This document shows positions 11,761 through 22,899 of a stretch of 64,000 nucleotides of DNA, piece by piece. The DNA is taken from NCBI RefSeq assembly GCF_958298935.1, contig NC_084939.1:21193501-21257500 (forward strand). The letters run 5' to 3'. How positions within the stretch are numbered: the stretch's first letter is position 1; the number at the start of each line of letters is the position of its first letter. The DNA is from Phragmites australis (lineage: Eukaryota; Streptophyta; Magnoliopsida; Poales; Poaceae). A program made the position numbers and the translations under genes. Below the pieces are notes generated by a model, which ran no database searches, was not told the origin of the DNA, and saw only the letters and a list, made by a program, of their open reading frames with translations.

Positions 11761-12358
11761 GGGGCCGGCCTGTTTGGTTTGTTGCCCATGCCAACCTTAC
11801 CAAAATTTTGGTAATGCCAAATCGTGGGCGTTGCCAAATCACAGGCAAAAGAATGATGTTTGGATTGCAATCATACCAATTCAAGAGCAAAGACAAAAAA
11901 ATGATGTTTGGGTTGTAACCATACTAAAATTTGCTAAAGTTATTAGTATGACATATGGAATCCGCATGGTATGAATATTTTTTAGTAAAAAAATATAGTC
12001 ATGTGGGATCATGTTTCATAGATTTAATTACAAAGAGTACAATGGTAAAAACGGATTGAAAATCAGATTAATGGTTCAAAAGATATTTTGTTTTGAAGTT
12101 TATTAATCCAACAAGTACATCATTCAATACAGCCACTAGTTTTTCACCACGTCAGCAAAGCAAAGGCAGCAGCCGTTACCAAAGTTTGGCGAGCAAAACG
12201 CTCGCCCGCAAAATCGCCAGCGCGTTGGCCTTCCTTCTACTGCAGTTGCCAAATCTGCTAGGGCAACGCCAAAGTTTAAACATCCAAATGGATGCCAAAA
12301 TGCGTGGGTAATACCAAATTTTGGTATGGTCGATGATGGCTTCAATCCAAACAGCCCC
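11761..12358. mobile_element. Candidate non-autonomous DNA transposon
   Basis: The left end has GGCCTGTTTGG and the right end CCAAACAGCCCC, imperfect inverted repeats. The interior is full of short palindromes of the form CCAAAATTTTGG and TTGCCAAAT. A near-identical phrase GATGATGTTTGGRTTG recurs inside. The flanks form no convincing direct repeat, so the superfamily (hAT or PIF type) is open. Confidence 0.5.
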
Positions 12359-12478
12359 AAGTACGGCGGGTGTCTCTTGCTCTCTTCCCCGCAATGATTA
12401 TTGCTTCATATGGATCTAATCCCCTCCAAATCAAAGCACAATCTATTTTAATTTCTTGCTGATGCCCTTCCAAATCAT

Positions 12479-13067
12479 AGCTAGTTTCTTGGGCTATACG
12501 GTCTAGCTTTTATTCCTCTAACTTTTCCGTGATGCCACTCACAATGTATAAATGAGGCTAGAGGGTAGGAACCTATTTATAGACTCCACTTCCAGATGTT
12601 ACATCTGTTTCCGGATAAACCGTTATACTTCTGAACGATATCACCAACTATAATCAGACATGCCACGTATATGAGTCTACAATATACTAGTCTCTAGTAC
12701 ATATGTGTGAGTCATGTGTCATGATCATATTGTATATGAGATTAATTCCAGTATGATCATGTGGGCCAACAGCTGCAGAGTCGATCTTGCAAAGTAAACC
12801 CAACTATTCCACCATGTGTTGTACCTGGGCTAAAACCTGTACATACAAATAAATTCCAGTGAAGTATATCTCAATCAATTCCTCTACTGTATTCCAACAC
12901 AATCATACTCTGCACCTCAAGTATTAATTCCTCTAGCTAAATTCCACATCAAATATTTTCCGTCACATACAATAGTTAAATAAATATTTCCACATTGAGT
13001 TGGATAGACAAAGACCACAATATATATAACTGTGAATAAATGTTGACAGCCACATAAAATTCCAACA
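12479..13067 (-). repeat. 3' LTR of copia element G
   Basis: On the - strand it starts TGTTGGAATTTTATG at 13,067, right after a purine tract (complement of TCTCCCACTT, 13,068-13,077). It aligns with 19,248-19,746 throughout except for about 85 bp present only here (near 12,778-12,862). The outer end near 12,479 is eroded and not exact. Confidence 0.82.
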
Positions 13068-13079
13068 TCTCCCACTTGG

Positions 13080-13705
13080 CTGAAACATTTAATCAATAAA
13101 CTGAAGTCCCATTGTCTCTAACATGCTTAAAAAATAATTTATAACTAAATAGTTTAGTCAGTGGATCTGCAACCATACTAGTACTTAGCAAATAAACCAA
13201 ACGAACATATTTGAATTTATTTATAACATCACGAATATAGTGACCAGATTATCACAGAAAATAGTGACAAGTTGTGATGCAATTTCCACAACCTTGATAG
13301 ATGCAAGAAATTCCCTTAGTTATACGCCTTTCTTTGCTACCTCAGATGCAACAATATATTCAGCTTACATCGAAGAAAGAGCAACAAAATTCTGCTTCCT
13401 GCTACACCAAGAAATAGCAGCTTCTACCAAAGTGAATATATAACCTAAAGTAGATTTTTGGTCATCCAGATCCCCTTACCAATCATCATCAGTATAACCC
13501 TGCAGCTAAAGATTATGACTGTTAAAACATAATGAATAATCCAAAGTTCCTTTAGCATAACGTAGTACATGTTTGTTTCCAATGCTCTTCCCCGGGATTC
13601 TTTTAATATCTACTAAGAATTCTAATAGCATAACTAAGATCAAGTCATGTGAATAACATAGCATACATAAGACACCCCAAGACCGAAGAATATGGAATGT
13701 CATTC
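13080..13705 (-). pseudogene. copia G RNase H remnant
   Basis: Fragments of the RNase H domain are readable on the - strand between 13,705 and about 13,240, including a KRIPGKSIGNKHVLRYAKGTLDYSL block and an SAEYIVASEVAKK-like block, in different frames with stops. The domain would degrade the RNA strand during reverse transcription. Confidence 0.7.
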
Positions 13706-13853
13706 ATTCATTTTTTTCCTCAGAAGTTTTTGGACACATTTCCTCACTGAGTTTAGTTCCCTTTACCAAAGGTACATTAACAGGTTTGTAATTTTTCATA
13801 GAGAATCGTTTTAAAACACTACGAAGATAAGACTTTTGGGACAAATCAAGAAG

Positions 13854-14774
13854 CTATTTATTCCGATCTCTATGTATTTCCACTCCCAAAACATATGAAG
13901 CTTCTCCCATATCTTTCATATCAAATTTAGAAGACAACCAAGCTTTAACTTCTGTCAATGTAAATTTATCATTAGAAGCAATAAGAATATCATCAACATA
14001 TAAATATAGTAGCATAAATTTTCCAACAATAACTTTTGAATATATGCAATGATCACCTTCCGTCGTTGAAAAACCATATGACATGATAGCATTATCAAAA
14101 AAAATATACCATTGACATGAAGCTTATTTAAGACCATAAATTGATCTATTCAATTTGCAAACCTTATTTTCATTTCCTTTTTCTCTGAAACCTTCCGGCT
14201 GAAGCATATATATTTCCTCCTCCAAATGACCATTATGAAAAGCAGTTTTGACATTCATTTAGTAGAGTTCAAGATCATAATAAGCCGTTAAAACACTAAT
14301 AATGTGAATAGAAGTAAATTTTACAACATGAGAAAAGGTTTCCACAAAGTTAACACCTTCCCTTTGTGTAAAGCCTTTAGTAACAAGCATAGCCTTATAT
14401 TTTTCTACTTGACCTGCTGCATTAATTTTCCCTTTAAATATTCATTTACACCCTATGGGCTTGCGGTTATTTGGTCAAGTAAGAAGTTCCCAAACTTTAT
14501 TCTTCCTCATTGAGTTTAATTCTTCTCGTATTGATTTCACCCATAGTTTTGATTGAGGACAACTAATGGCTTCTTTATAAGTCTTTAGGTATTCCTCTAA
14601 ATCTGAAATTTTAGAGTATACTTCCCCCAGAAACATATAATAATCATCAAGATACGAAGGTGAATGTGTATTCCTCCCACTTCTCCTAAGCATGTTAGTG
14701 TTGGGAGTTTGGCTTGTATTTCCTTCTAGGGTTAAAAGTTCCTCATTAGTTGAGTTAATGCTAGATGTATCCAT
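13854..14774 (-). pseudogene. copia G reverse transcriptase remnant
   Basis: Reading leftward: a linker ending KLWVKSIREELNSMRKNKVWELL (14,774-14,475, one open stretch), decayed middle blocks at about 14,470-14,100, then LLYLYVDDILIASND (about 14,012-13,968) and DMKDMGEASYVLGVEIHRD. The YVDD catalytic block survives here, unlike in the copia at the left window edge, but the domain is cut by several stops and shifts. Confidence 0.85.
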
Positions 14775-14912
14775 CTACGGTTCTTGTGGAGTAGCCAATA
14801 ATTCCACCCTTGCATGTTTAGCACGACGAGGTATATTCTGATCTAGAAATATTTCATCCTTACTTTCCACCAGTTTATCATTTTCAGGATCATAAACCCG
14901 ATACCCTTTAGA

Positions 14913-15603
14913 TTACGTAGAATACCCAATAAAAATTTCTGGTGTGCTTTTAGGTTGCAACTTAGTTCGATTTTGATTTGGCACTCTAATTTGAGCATTA
15001 CAACCCCAAACAGCTAAATGACAAAGTAAGGGTTTCTTTCCAGTCCACAACTCATAAGGAGTGACTGTGACAGCTGTTGATGGTGAATGATTCAATAAAT
15101 AAATAACAGTATGCAAAGCTTCACCCACAAAGATAAATGGAGATATGAATATGCCATCATAGACCTAACCATATCCATAAGTGTTCTATTCCTCCGCTCG
15201 GGTACACCATTTTGTTGCAGAGTGTATGACATAGTATACTGATGAATGATTCCATACTCTTTGCAAAAATCATTTAATATTCCTGAAGTGTATTCTCCCC
15301 TACGATTAGTTCTTAAAACTTTAATTCTTTTATCTAACTAATTTTCACTTCAGCGTTAAATGTCTTGAACACATCAAAACCTTCCGACTTGTGTTTAAGA
15401 AGATATACATAACCATATCTAGAATAATCATCAATGAACGTGATAAAATGAACCTTTTGACCTTTAGTGGGAGTATATATTTCAGCACAAATATCAAAAT
15501 GAATAATAGCAAGAGGCTCATTAGATCTTTCTGCCTTGGGAAAAAGGCGCATGGATAATTTTACCCATTATACATGCTTCACAAGTATCATAATCCTCCA
15601 ACT
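14913..15603 (-). pseudogene. copia G integrase remnant
   Basis: The zinc-finger end CEACIMGK lies near 15,590. The core gives IHFDICAEI with the first Asp, FIDDYSRYGYVYL, and after a frame break the NGVPERRNRTLMDM block with the catalytic Glu (about 15,215-15,170). NHSPSTAVTVTPYELWTGKKP and FIGYST close the domain (15,128-14,913). Stops lie at about 15,333 and 15,130. Confidence 0.82.
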
Positions 15604-15664
15604 TAAAGTTTAGAATTCAAGAATTAATAAGTCTCTTAATTCTATTTTTAGATATATGACTAAG

Positions 15665-16400
15665 TCATAAATGCCATAAATATGATTCCGAGCATATGTT
15701 CCTACTGCCAATGCTTCTCCCTATAGAGTTCTCTTCACCAACTAAACAACCAATATTGCCACCATCTAATAGATCATCAAGGAAATAAAGACCATCGTGA
15801 TGAATTCCAATATGCACTAATCTCCCATTCAACAATATTTTGACTCTTCCTTTTCCAAATAGTACATTGTAGCCAATTGATTTCAATTGTGAAATAAAGA
15901 TTAAATTCCTTCTCATGCTAGGTGAGTATAATGTATCCTTTAACAATAATTTTCCGTCACGAGGGAGTTTAAGGATATAATTTCTATATCTATTTCCCCT
16001 TGAAATTGTTTGTATGGAAGTAAAACACTTATGATCTGTAGTAATATGAGATGTAGAACCAGAATTGATAACCCAACTATTTGAAAAAGTAGTAGTAAAT
16101 AACGATTCAATACATACAAAAACATAATAATGTATACCTCCAGCCGAAGGGTTGCCTTTATTGTCATCCGGTTGATTGTTCTGCTTCTTTTGATCGTTGT
16201 GCTTCTTCTTTTTCCTACCATCAGCTCTGAAATGCCCATACTAACCACAGTTGTTCTTATCATTTCTTTGAGATGAGTCATAATTTCCATGATCATCACG
16301 ATCGTGTTTCCTATTAAGCTTATCTCTAAGATCGCCTCTAGGCTTCCTCTTTTGCCAATTCCTTTTGTGTTTTTCCTCTCTCGGGTGCAACTCAAAATTA
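15665..16400 (-). pseudogene. copia G gag zinc knuckle, protease and pre-integrase
   Basis: The CCHC knuckle region (NNCG..YGHFRADG, about 16,255-16,220) contains a stop. The protease active site reads SWVINSGSTSHIT (about 16,076-16,038): the catalytic Asp of the usual D-S-G triad is Asn. The pre-integrase part is open from 15,946 to 15,665 (TLYSPSMRRNLIFISQL, then a decayed CHxH-like region). Confidence 0.75.
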
Positions 16401-16585
16401 TTTAAGTTTCTTTCCTTTCCCTAAGAGAGTTTTCTATCTTCCACCATAAGAAGAGAATGCCTCAAATTACGCATATTAAGCACACGCTCAGAATTACAGA
16501 AAGAAATCTTAAATTGCTCCCATAAATTTGACAAAGAGTTCAAGACAACCATAACTTGCACTTCTTCTTGAAAAGGATAGCCTGC
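16400..16585 (-). pseudogene. copia G gag, part after the insertion of LTR B
   Basis: From the target duplication CCTGC the - strand reads on as YPFQEEVQVMVVLNSLS, then LWEQFKISFCNSERVLNMRNLRHSL, matching the gag (UBN2-type) motif of copia, until a stop at about 16,421. It joins the gag part at 18,023 without loss of frame once LTR B and one target copy are removed. Confidence 0.75.
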
Positions 16586-18018
16586 TGTCGAAGGATTAAC
16601 TCATGTCGCAGGGATCCCGAGAGACCCCTTTTTAGAGATTCGGCAGGGGGGATGATCCTGAATAAGTTCGTCGGAGAAATAAATGGCAGTGGATGTAAAT
16701 GCAACGGCCGGTGGATGGGGGATGATCGACCTAGTGCAAAGGGAAGTAAATGCACCAGAGTTTAGACAGGTTCGGGCCGCACAGAGGCGTAATACCCTAC
16801 TCCTGTATGGATGTAATAACTGTCCTTGAGGAAATCTCTCAAAGATGTTGCTGGTTACAAGAATATTTATCTAACTAAGAGCTTGATGCTCCTTGTTCTT
16901 TGGCAGGGGCTGTTCCTTGTGCCTTGTATGCTGTGTTGTTCTGTGTATCCTCTACTGTTTTTCTATCGATGGCTCGTTCGGCCTTTTTCCTTCGTCTCCT
17001 TTTCTCTCCTGTGTGTCGACTCTTTTATGCACTCGCCGGCTGAGACATGCCCCGAACGGGAAGGAGGGGGGCACAAGTTTCGAGGCACCACGACTGGGAA
17101 AGACGTCATCATCTCTTCTGTGTGAAGTGACCGGGGGTGGAAAAAACGACGCACGTCCGGTCACCTGTCACCATAAACGCCCTGGCAACGGACGCCGTAG
17201 AGAGGGCCCACCGGGCAGTCGCAGAGCAACCTGTCTTGTTCCTCTGCCACAGCAGGGCGGCAGACGGAACGCCTTGATCCTGGCGATGTTATCCCGAGAT
17301 ACGCTGGATGGTACGGGACGGGACCCGTGCAATTAATAGCCCCACGCCTCTCTGCCAAAACATGGCAGGAACTGACACTGCGGCGGGAGCAGTTGGGGAT
17401 GTCAGGCCACGCACGCTCATTAAATGCGGCTTCGGACCTCTGACTGATTGACACCTCATCGGCGGGTCCCTCAGGGGTCTTTCTGGGTTGTCGGGGCACC
17501 GAGTGCTCGGGGGTACTGTTCACGCACCCGAGCACTCTCTCCCGAGAATGCATATCCTTGTCCTCGGGGTACCGGGTGCTCGGGGGTACTGTTCACCTCC
17601 CCGAGCACTCTCTCCCGAGCACTCTTATACGAACCTTCGGGGAACTGAGTGCTCAGGGGCTGCCGCGTGCAGCCCCGAGCACTCTTTGTGTGGAACCTCG
17701 GGGAACCGAGTGCCCGGGGGCTACTGCCCGCAACCCCGAGCACTCTCTCCTGGAACTTTAGCTCTTCTAATCATCGGGAGACTAGGGTGCTCGGGGGTGA
17801 CCAGGCACCGACCCGAGCACTTTCTTCCCGGTACTTAGACTCCGCGGGTCATCGGGGAACTGGGGTGCCCGAGGACCAGTGACTGTGGCCCCGAGCACCT
17901 TCTCCCGGAACTTGGACTTTCCTCACCCCGCAGGAGGGACCTCGCGGGATGGTGACACGTGGCGGACGGCTGACCTGGCCTCGGGACTCAGGGACCCCCG
18001 GTTCCTGATACACCGACA
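16586..18018 (-). mobile_element. Gypsy-like solo LTR B, nested in copia G gag
   Basis: From TGTCGAAGG (16,586) to CACCGACA (18,018) with a perfect 5 bp target duplication CCTGC (16,581-16,585 and 18,019-18,023). Same family and - orientation as A, with the R/U5 signature AGGAGTAGGGTATTACGCC...GAACCTGTCTAAA. 1,433 bp, no internal region. Because it sits inside copia G it is younger than that element. Confidence 0.93.
17470..17930 (-). repeat. U3 tandem hairpin repeats of LTR B (6 units)
   Basis: Six units with GTGCTCGGGG / CCCCGAGCAC-type arms. The fourth unit has lost its linker and is about 60 bp instead of 72-77. Confidence 0.82.
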
Positions 18019-18471
18019 CCTGCAATCTTTAATTCCTCTGCCAGAACATGTAATTTATTGATATGCTCATTAATAGAACCACCTTCATTCGTCTTGATGA
18101 GAAAATGATTAACAAAACTAAGCACTTTTATTAGAAATACATCATCAAAATTCTTTTCCAGATTGCCTATAATTTCTTGTGTGGTCAGTTGACCCTCGTG
18201 CTCAGCAGCTAAAGAATCAATCATTGATCCTAACATAAATACACCAGCCATTTTATTATCCTTAGTTCAAGTTTCATGTTCTACTTTATAACCTCTCTTT
18301 TCCTCAATAGTGGCATCATTATTTAGCTTTTCCGATTAAAACACGTTAATAACAAAATCAATATTTTCAGCAAAAAGTAGAAACATGATTTTGTCCTCCA
18401 AACCGTGAAATTAGACCCATCTAGTTTGCAAGCTCTTAGCAATTCAGAGAATACGCTGTTGGTTGCCATTG
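18019..18471 (-). pseudogene. copia G gag N-terminal part
   Basis: Starts with MATNSVF at 18,471 on the - strand, followed by the typical KLDGSNFTVWRTK gag block. A frameshift at about 18,375 separates it from the NNDATIEEK / GSMIDSLAAEHEGQLTTQEII / FLIKTNEGGSINEHINKLHVL part (18,330-18,024). Gag forms the particle. Broken also by LTR B. Confidence 0.75.
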
Positions 18472-18844
18472 AAAAAAATAAACAAGTATCAACGTTCCGC
18501 TGAACATTGCTCTGTTCCGATGGAGAAAAAAAATTGCTATTGTTCCTCTTTGATTGGCGTGAAGAAGTTAGTATGTGGGAGAAGACCAATTCAACGAACC
18601 AAAAAATTGTTGCTGCTGTTGCTTGCTTGTGTCTTGCTTTTCTGCAAGGCGGGCCGGAGTTTTCCTGTGCAGTGCCTGCCGCCTTATTCCTCGATGCGCA
18701 CGATTGAGGGCAAGGCGCGCCGCGAGGCACCCCCACGCATTGTAGGAGATCCTGCGTGTGGATCACGACATCGAGTCCCGAGGGAGGCTGGGTTGGCGGT
18801 GGAGAAATCAGAATTCTTTTCGTATTTAAATGGATGTTTTAAAA

Positions 18845-19170
18845 TTTTAATTTTATTTTTAAGTAGATGTCGTTTTAGATTTTTAAGATGATATTTTATT
18901 AGAGTATCCATATTAAAGATTATTGGAAAATAGAGTTTTAATTTAATAGTATAGTAGATTGGTTGCTTATGTGTCATTTATTGAATGTTGAAGAAATTTA
19001 AAGGGGTAAGCATGTCAATTCAATTAGTATAGTATATTGGTAATTTATGTGTCATTGATTAAATGTTGAAGAAATCTAAAGGGGTAAGTATGTTATGTAT
19101 GAAAGAATTTATTGCAACCTTGTTTAGTGTGCTGAAGGTTAAAACGACATCTAAAAGAAAACGGAGGTAG
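18845..19170. mobile_element. Stowaway-like MITE in the copia G leader
   Basis: The right end GAAAACGGAGGTAG followed by TA matches the Stowaway end (complement of CTCCCTCCGTTTC). Inner inverted repeats TAGATGTCGTTTTAG (18,862) and TTAAAACGACATCTAA (about 19,139) pair. The left end is degraded. The interior has a tandem duplication of about 80 bp (18,946-19,105). Confidence 0.6.
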
Positions 19171-19224
19171 TAGAATTTTGCAGTGGTGGCGTAGACACGT
19201 TGGGTAGAAAATGTCAAGGTTTTC

Positions 19225-19247
19225 CCGTAACCTGGCACTGATGTCAA
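19225..19247 (-). other. Primer-binding-like site of copia G
   Basis: Directly after the LTR end, the - strand reads TTGACATCAGTGCCAGG. This resembles the common copia site TGGTATCAGAGCC complementary to initiator tRNA-Met, with a few changes. Its position supports 19,248 as the LTR boundary. Confidence 0.65.
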
Positions 19248-19746
19248 TGTAGTGTTTTATGGACTATACGGTCTACCTTCTATTTCTCTATTTTTTATGA
19301 TACCGTTCACAATGCATAATAAAGCTAGGTGATAGAAACTTATTTATAGACTTTACTTCTAGGTACTAAAAATGTTTTCGAATAAATCGTTAGACTCTAA
19401 ACCATATACCAATCATGATCAGACATATCAGTTATATGAGTCTACAATATACTAGCTCCTAGCATACATATATGAGTCATAAGTCATGATCATATTGTAT
19501 ACGAGATTAATTCCAATATGATCATGTGGGCTAACAGCCTGCAGAGTATATCTCAATCAATTCATCTACTGTATTCCAGCACAGTTATACTCGGCACTCA
19601 AGTATTAATTCCTTAAGCTAAATTCCATATCAAATATTCCCCATCATATACAATAGTTAAATAAATATTTTCATATTAAATTGAATAGATAAATACCACA
19701 ATATATAACTATAAATAAATGTTAAAAGGCACATAAAAATCCAACA
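19248..19746 (-). repeat. 5' LTR of copia element G
   Basis: 499 bp, ending with the complement of TGTTGGATTTTTATG at 19,746. It lacks about 85 bp relative to the 3' LTR and differs at many sites. Confidence 0.85.
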
Positions 19747-20049
19747 ATTTTGTTCATGATCAGTACCACACCTGGTCACTGAAGTCAAATTAAAAAATAA
19801 TCGTGGCGACAAGGATGACGAACGAGACAACAATACGCAATTCATGGCGTCGAAATATCTTAACGATCCAGCTTGCTATATCCACAAACTGACACCCTCA
19901 GCCTAAATTTTAATGGTCTTGCTATACGCTTATACCCAACCAGAGTCACAACTAAAAATCTAAACCAACTCAATACAAAAGACTAATCTGATAGGTGAGG
20001 TATCCTCTATTATTTATGTCATACCCTCTATCATCAATTTTTGATGTTG

Positions 20050-20387
20050 GACTAAATCCAACATTCTACCTGTCACACATCGGATCCCAACAATCTCCCT
20101 CGTCACACATAACCCGTGTGACCTGGAGATGTTTGTGCTCACCCGTAACCGTGTAACCCTAGAGATATTACGGATTTACCGATATTGGACTCTGCTACCA
20201 TTTATTAGGAAACTTAGCTATCAACGGAAGCAACGGATAGATCTACCGAGACGATGCACATGATCACAGATGACACCAGAGCCACGATATTTATTAACAA
20301 GGTTCAGCCGAAACCTACGTCCCTAGGGCATAACTACATGTGTTCCTCCCCCATCTAGCAACACCAGTTACTTTTAGGGTTCCAACA
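20050..20387 (-). mobile_element. Possible TRIM-like miniature LTR element
   Basis: On the - strand, TGTTGGAACCC (20,387) begins a 185 bp LTR-like block that ends near 20,203. Next to it lies AATGGTAGCAGAGTCC, close to the copia primer-binding site. About 90 bases further is a purine tract GAGGGAGA followed by TGTTGGGATCC (20,091). Primer site and purine tract only about 110 bp apart with no coding is the TRIM layout. The second LTR is not clearly alike, so this remains a candidate. Confidence 0.45.
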
Positions 20388-21490
20388 GAATTGCCACCGA
20401 CCTTTGCAAATTTATCACTATGTCGTTATTGTTACAGCAGCTACGCTCCACTTATATTTATGAGAAGATCTGGTTGTAGGAATCTTATTAGGATAACAAT
20501 AACAACTTTATCTTTTATTTGAATAATGTACTCTATGTTCCTATTTTAAGTAGGAACTTTATTTTTTTCTCTTTTAAATGATTATGATTTTGAATGTACT
20601 TTTAGGAACAATAAATGTGTAATAAAGTTGACTCATCTGATATTGTTTGTTGATCTCGGCATGATCGTGATCCCAACTGACTCATCCAAGTCCTAAGAGG
20701 ACCGACAGGCCCACAACACACTATGATCGGTGGTGAAACTTTTTTTTTTCCCGAGTCACACAATGCTAAATATAAAAGGGGAAGCAGCCATCTCATTATG
20801 AATTGATCGCTCTCGAGATTAGCCAACTCCGACACTTTAAAACCCTAAAAATTGATTCTAAGGGTGCTGTCACGACCTGAAGACCGTCACTAACATCGGC
20901 CCATCGCCGGAGTTCACCTTCTCCGCCAATCTACCACCCGACGATCCAACCAACAATCGACAATGGCCACAACGATAATCAAGTATAATACCCTGTCGTG
21001 GCTCTACACCCACCCGTCAAGGGACGCATCTAATTCGCGCGTGCACGCCAGTACAGTAACTAGCAATTTTCCTTTTTAAAAAGTTTTTTCTCTGTAACTT
21101 TCTTATTTTAAATTTTTTTAATTTTTTTTTATCGAGATAAGTTATTGAAAAAAGTTAGCGAGAAAAGTTTTCCAAAGAAGTTTGCACCAGAAAAGTTTTG
21201 AGAAAAAAATTTAAGAAAAAGTTAATAAGAAAAGTTTGTTCAGAAAAAGTTTTCAATTTTTTTTCAAAAATGGAAAGTGGGCCTGTCACAGGAGGCGCGA
21301 GCGCAAATCTCGCGGGCGAGTGCTAATCAGCATTTGCGCCCATCAAGACATATTAATGGCTTCTCCTAATTAAGATAAATTAACTTTTGCTGCCTAATTG
21401 GGTGCTTATTTAATTAGGTTGTCGATCAATGGGAAATTAGGCAAGAATTCATGTCGGTTTTAGTTAATGTTGACCTATCAGATATATTAA
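20388..21490. other. Spacer without a recognised gene
   Basis: No supported gene. A TATA-like AAATATAAAAGGGG lies at about 20,768-20,781, and 21,080-21,270 is a T/A-rich stretch with repeated AAAAGTTTT phrases. Confidence 0.45.
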
Positions 21491-21723
21491 CAGACAATAA
21501 ATATGCATACCTATCAGAAAAAATGTACCATAAAAATATGGTTTTCTCTCTCTATATATATAGATATGAAGATTGATTAAAGAAGTATATCAAGTGAACA
21601 ATAACATAGGAACAAATAAAATGGTAGGAATTGATTTTTTTAATGGAAAATAGCAGGAATTGAATTTTTTTAGGGAAAATAGCAGGAATTGATTGTTGGA
21701 GATTAATTTGCTTTTGGCTCCGG

Positions 21724-21734
21724 TCTATATAAGC
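21724..21734 (+). promoter_or_regulatory. TATA box of defensin-like gene 2
   Basis: TCTATATAAGC about 75 bases before the ATG, conserved with copy 1 together with the following leader. Confidence 0.75.
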
Positions 21735-21808
21735 AGGCTCCAGCAGAACGAAGGAGCATCAAGGAACCATTAGTCTCTACGCACGAAGCTTAGCTAGCTA
21801 GCCTCCTC

Positions 21809-22072
21809 ATGGCACTGCGCGCAGCGTGCTCCAAGAAGGCTCTCGTCTTCATCGTCGCGCCGCTGCTGATGGCTCTCCTCGCTGCGGCTGCGGCTGCGGC
21901 TGCGCCAGCGGGCAGCTTCCCGCTGGAAGTGAAGGCGCTGCGACAGCCGTGCGCCATATTTAGGTACTGCACAGACGACGTTTGCGTGGATGTGTGCGGC
22001 GCCTTGGGCTACAAATCTGATGGGGCCAAATGCAAGGTGGACGAAGGGAAATACTACTGCTGCTGCGGTTAA
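21809..22072 (+). CDS. Defensin-like secreted Cys-rich peptide 2
   Basis: 87 residues, paralogue of the gene at 8,954. Signal-peptide-like leader with a poly-Ala run (about residues 1-33). Mature part with eight Cys: C-x5-C-x4-C-x3-C-x11-C-x8-CCC, ending one residue after the last Cys. The Cys pattern is kept while most loop residues differ from copy 1, as expected for diversified defensin-like peptides. Predicted secreted. A candidate AATAAA polyadenylation signal lies at about 22,104. The start is at the same place as in copy 1. Single exon, intact. Confidence 0.75.
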   Translation: MALRAACSKKALVFIVAPLLMALLAAAAAAAAPAGSFPLEVKALRQPCAIFRYCTDDVCVDVCGALGYKSDGAKCKVDEGKYYCCCG

Positions 22073-22429
22073 TTGATGCATATGCTTGAACAACTGGTAT
22101 TTGTTAATAAAAAATGCGCGAGCGCGTGATGCATGATTGAGCAATTCGTCTTGCGTGCTTGGTCACTAACGTGCCAAATTACTAAGGTTTAATTTGCGGT
22201 ACATCTTTCAACGGACTCTTGTGGTCAAAATCTTGCGCCCTCACCTACCTTTCTCCTCAATCTCCGGCGAGCCGGCGCTTTCTTTCTCCGTCTTTTTGCT
22301 CCGAGGCATATCGATCCGATCCCGTACGGCGCCCCAATAGAGCAGCTAGTAGGGCAAGAGAATTAGGGAGGGCGTAATTAAGCAAAACCAACAAGATGCA
22401 TTCTCATTTATTTATCCTAGTCGGTTCCT

Positions 22430-22505
22430 GCGAAGAATCGACTGTAATAATAGTCGATATGTTTTAGTTGGTTGGAAAACCGATTGCAATGTGGGGTAGT
22501 GACTG
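22430..22505. repeat. CACTA-type terminal fragment
   Basis: Subterminal phrases AGTCGGTTCC, TCGACTGTAATAATAGTCGA and GGAAAACCGATTGCAATGTGGGGTAGTG resemble the right part of the CACTA MITE at 25,476 (ACCGATTGCACTTGG...GTAGTAGTG). No left end was found. Confidence 0.4.
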
Positions 22506-22899
22506 CTCATGTGATGTCTCGTTGCTTCTCAACTATTGTCTTGTTCTTGTGAAAGAATATATAATATAAATGAAAAGATTGGCACATTGCGTTTTGGATG
22601 ATGTATGACGTCCATTGGATACAATTTATTATGAATTTCTTTATTACAAATGCAAAAGAGTTTTGATATTATTTTCTGAAACATATTTTATTGCCACAAT
22701 TACAACAAACATTTGCATCATTGAAAATATTGATTCATGACGTTCAACCTTCGTCAAAAGGTACCTTTGTGACGATTTGCCAAATTTTCGTCATGAGGTA
22801 CGTTCATCGTGATTCTAGTTTTTGGTCATAGAAAAGTATTTATAATGAAAATAGAAGATTCTGTGATGTTTTTTGTTCATTACAGAAAGATGTTTTGGT

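Larger units (their letters stand above)
12479..19746 (-). mobile_element. Near full-length Ty1/copia element G
   Basis: Two related LTRs in the same orientation (12,479-13,067 and 19,248-19,746) bracket gag, protease, integrase, reverse transcriptase and RNase H in copia order on the - strand. A primer-binding-like site adjoins the right LTR and a purine tract adjoins the left. The LTRs have drifted apart by many substitutions, and the right one lacks about 85 bp, so the insertion is old. Coding regions hold many stops and frameshifts. The gag part is interrupted by solo LTR B. Removing B leaves about 5.8 kb, normal for copia. No clear target duplication was found. Confidence 0.88.
21495..22240 (+). 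repeat. Duplicated segment carrying a defensin-like gene (copy 2)
   Basis: Aligns with 8,690-9,430 from ATGCATACCTATCAGA through promoter, gene and 3' flank. An extra near-repeat of TTTTTTTAGGGAAAATAGCAGG at 21,640-21,690 is a local duplication. Confidence 0.75.
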
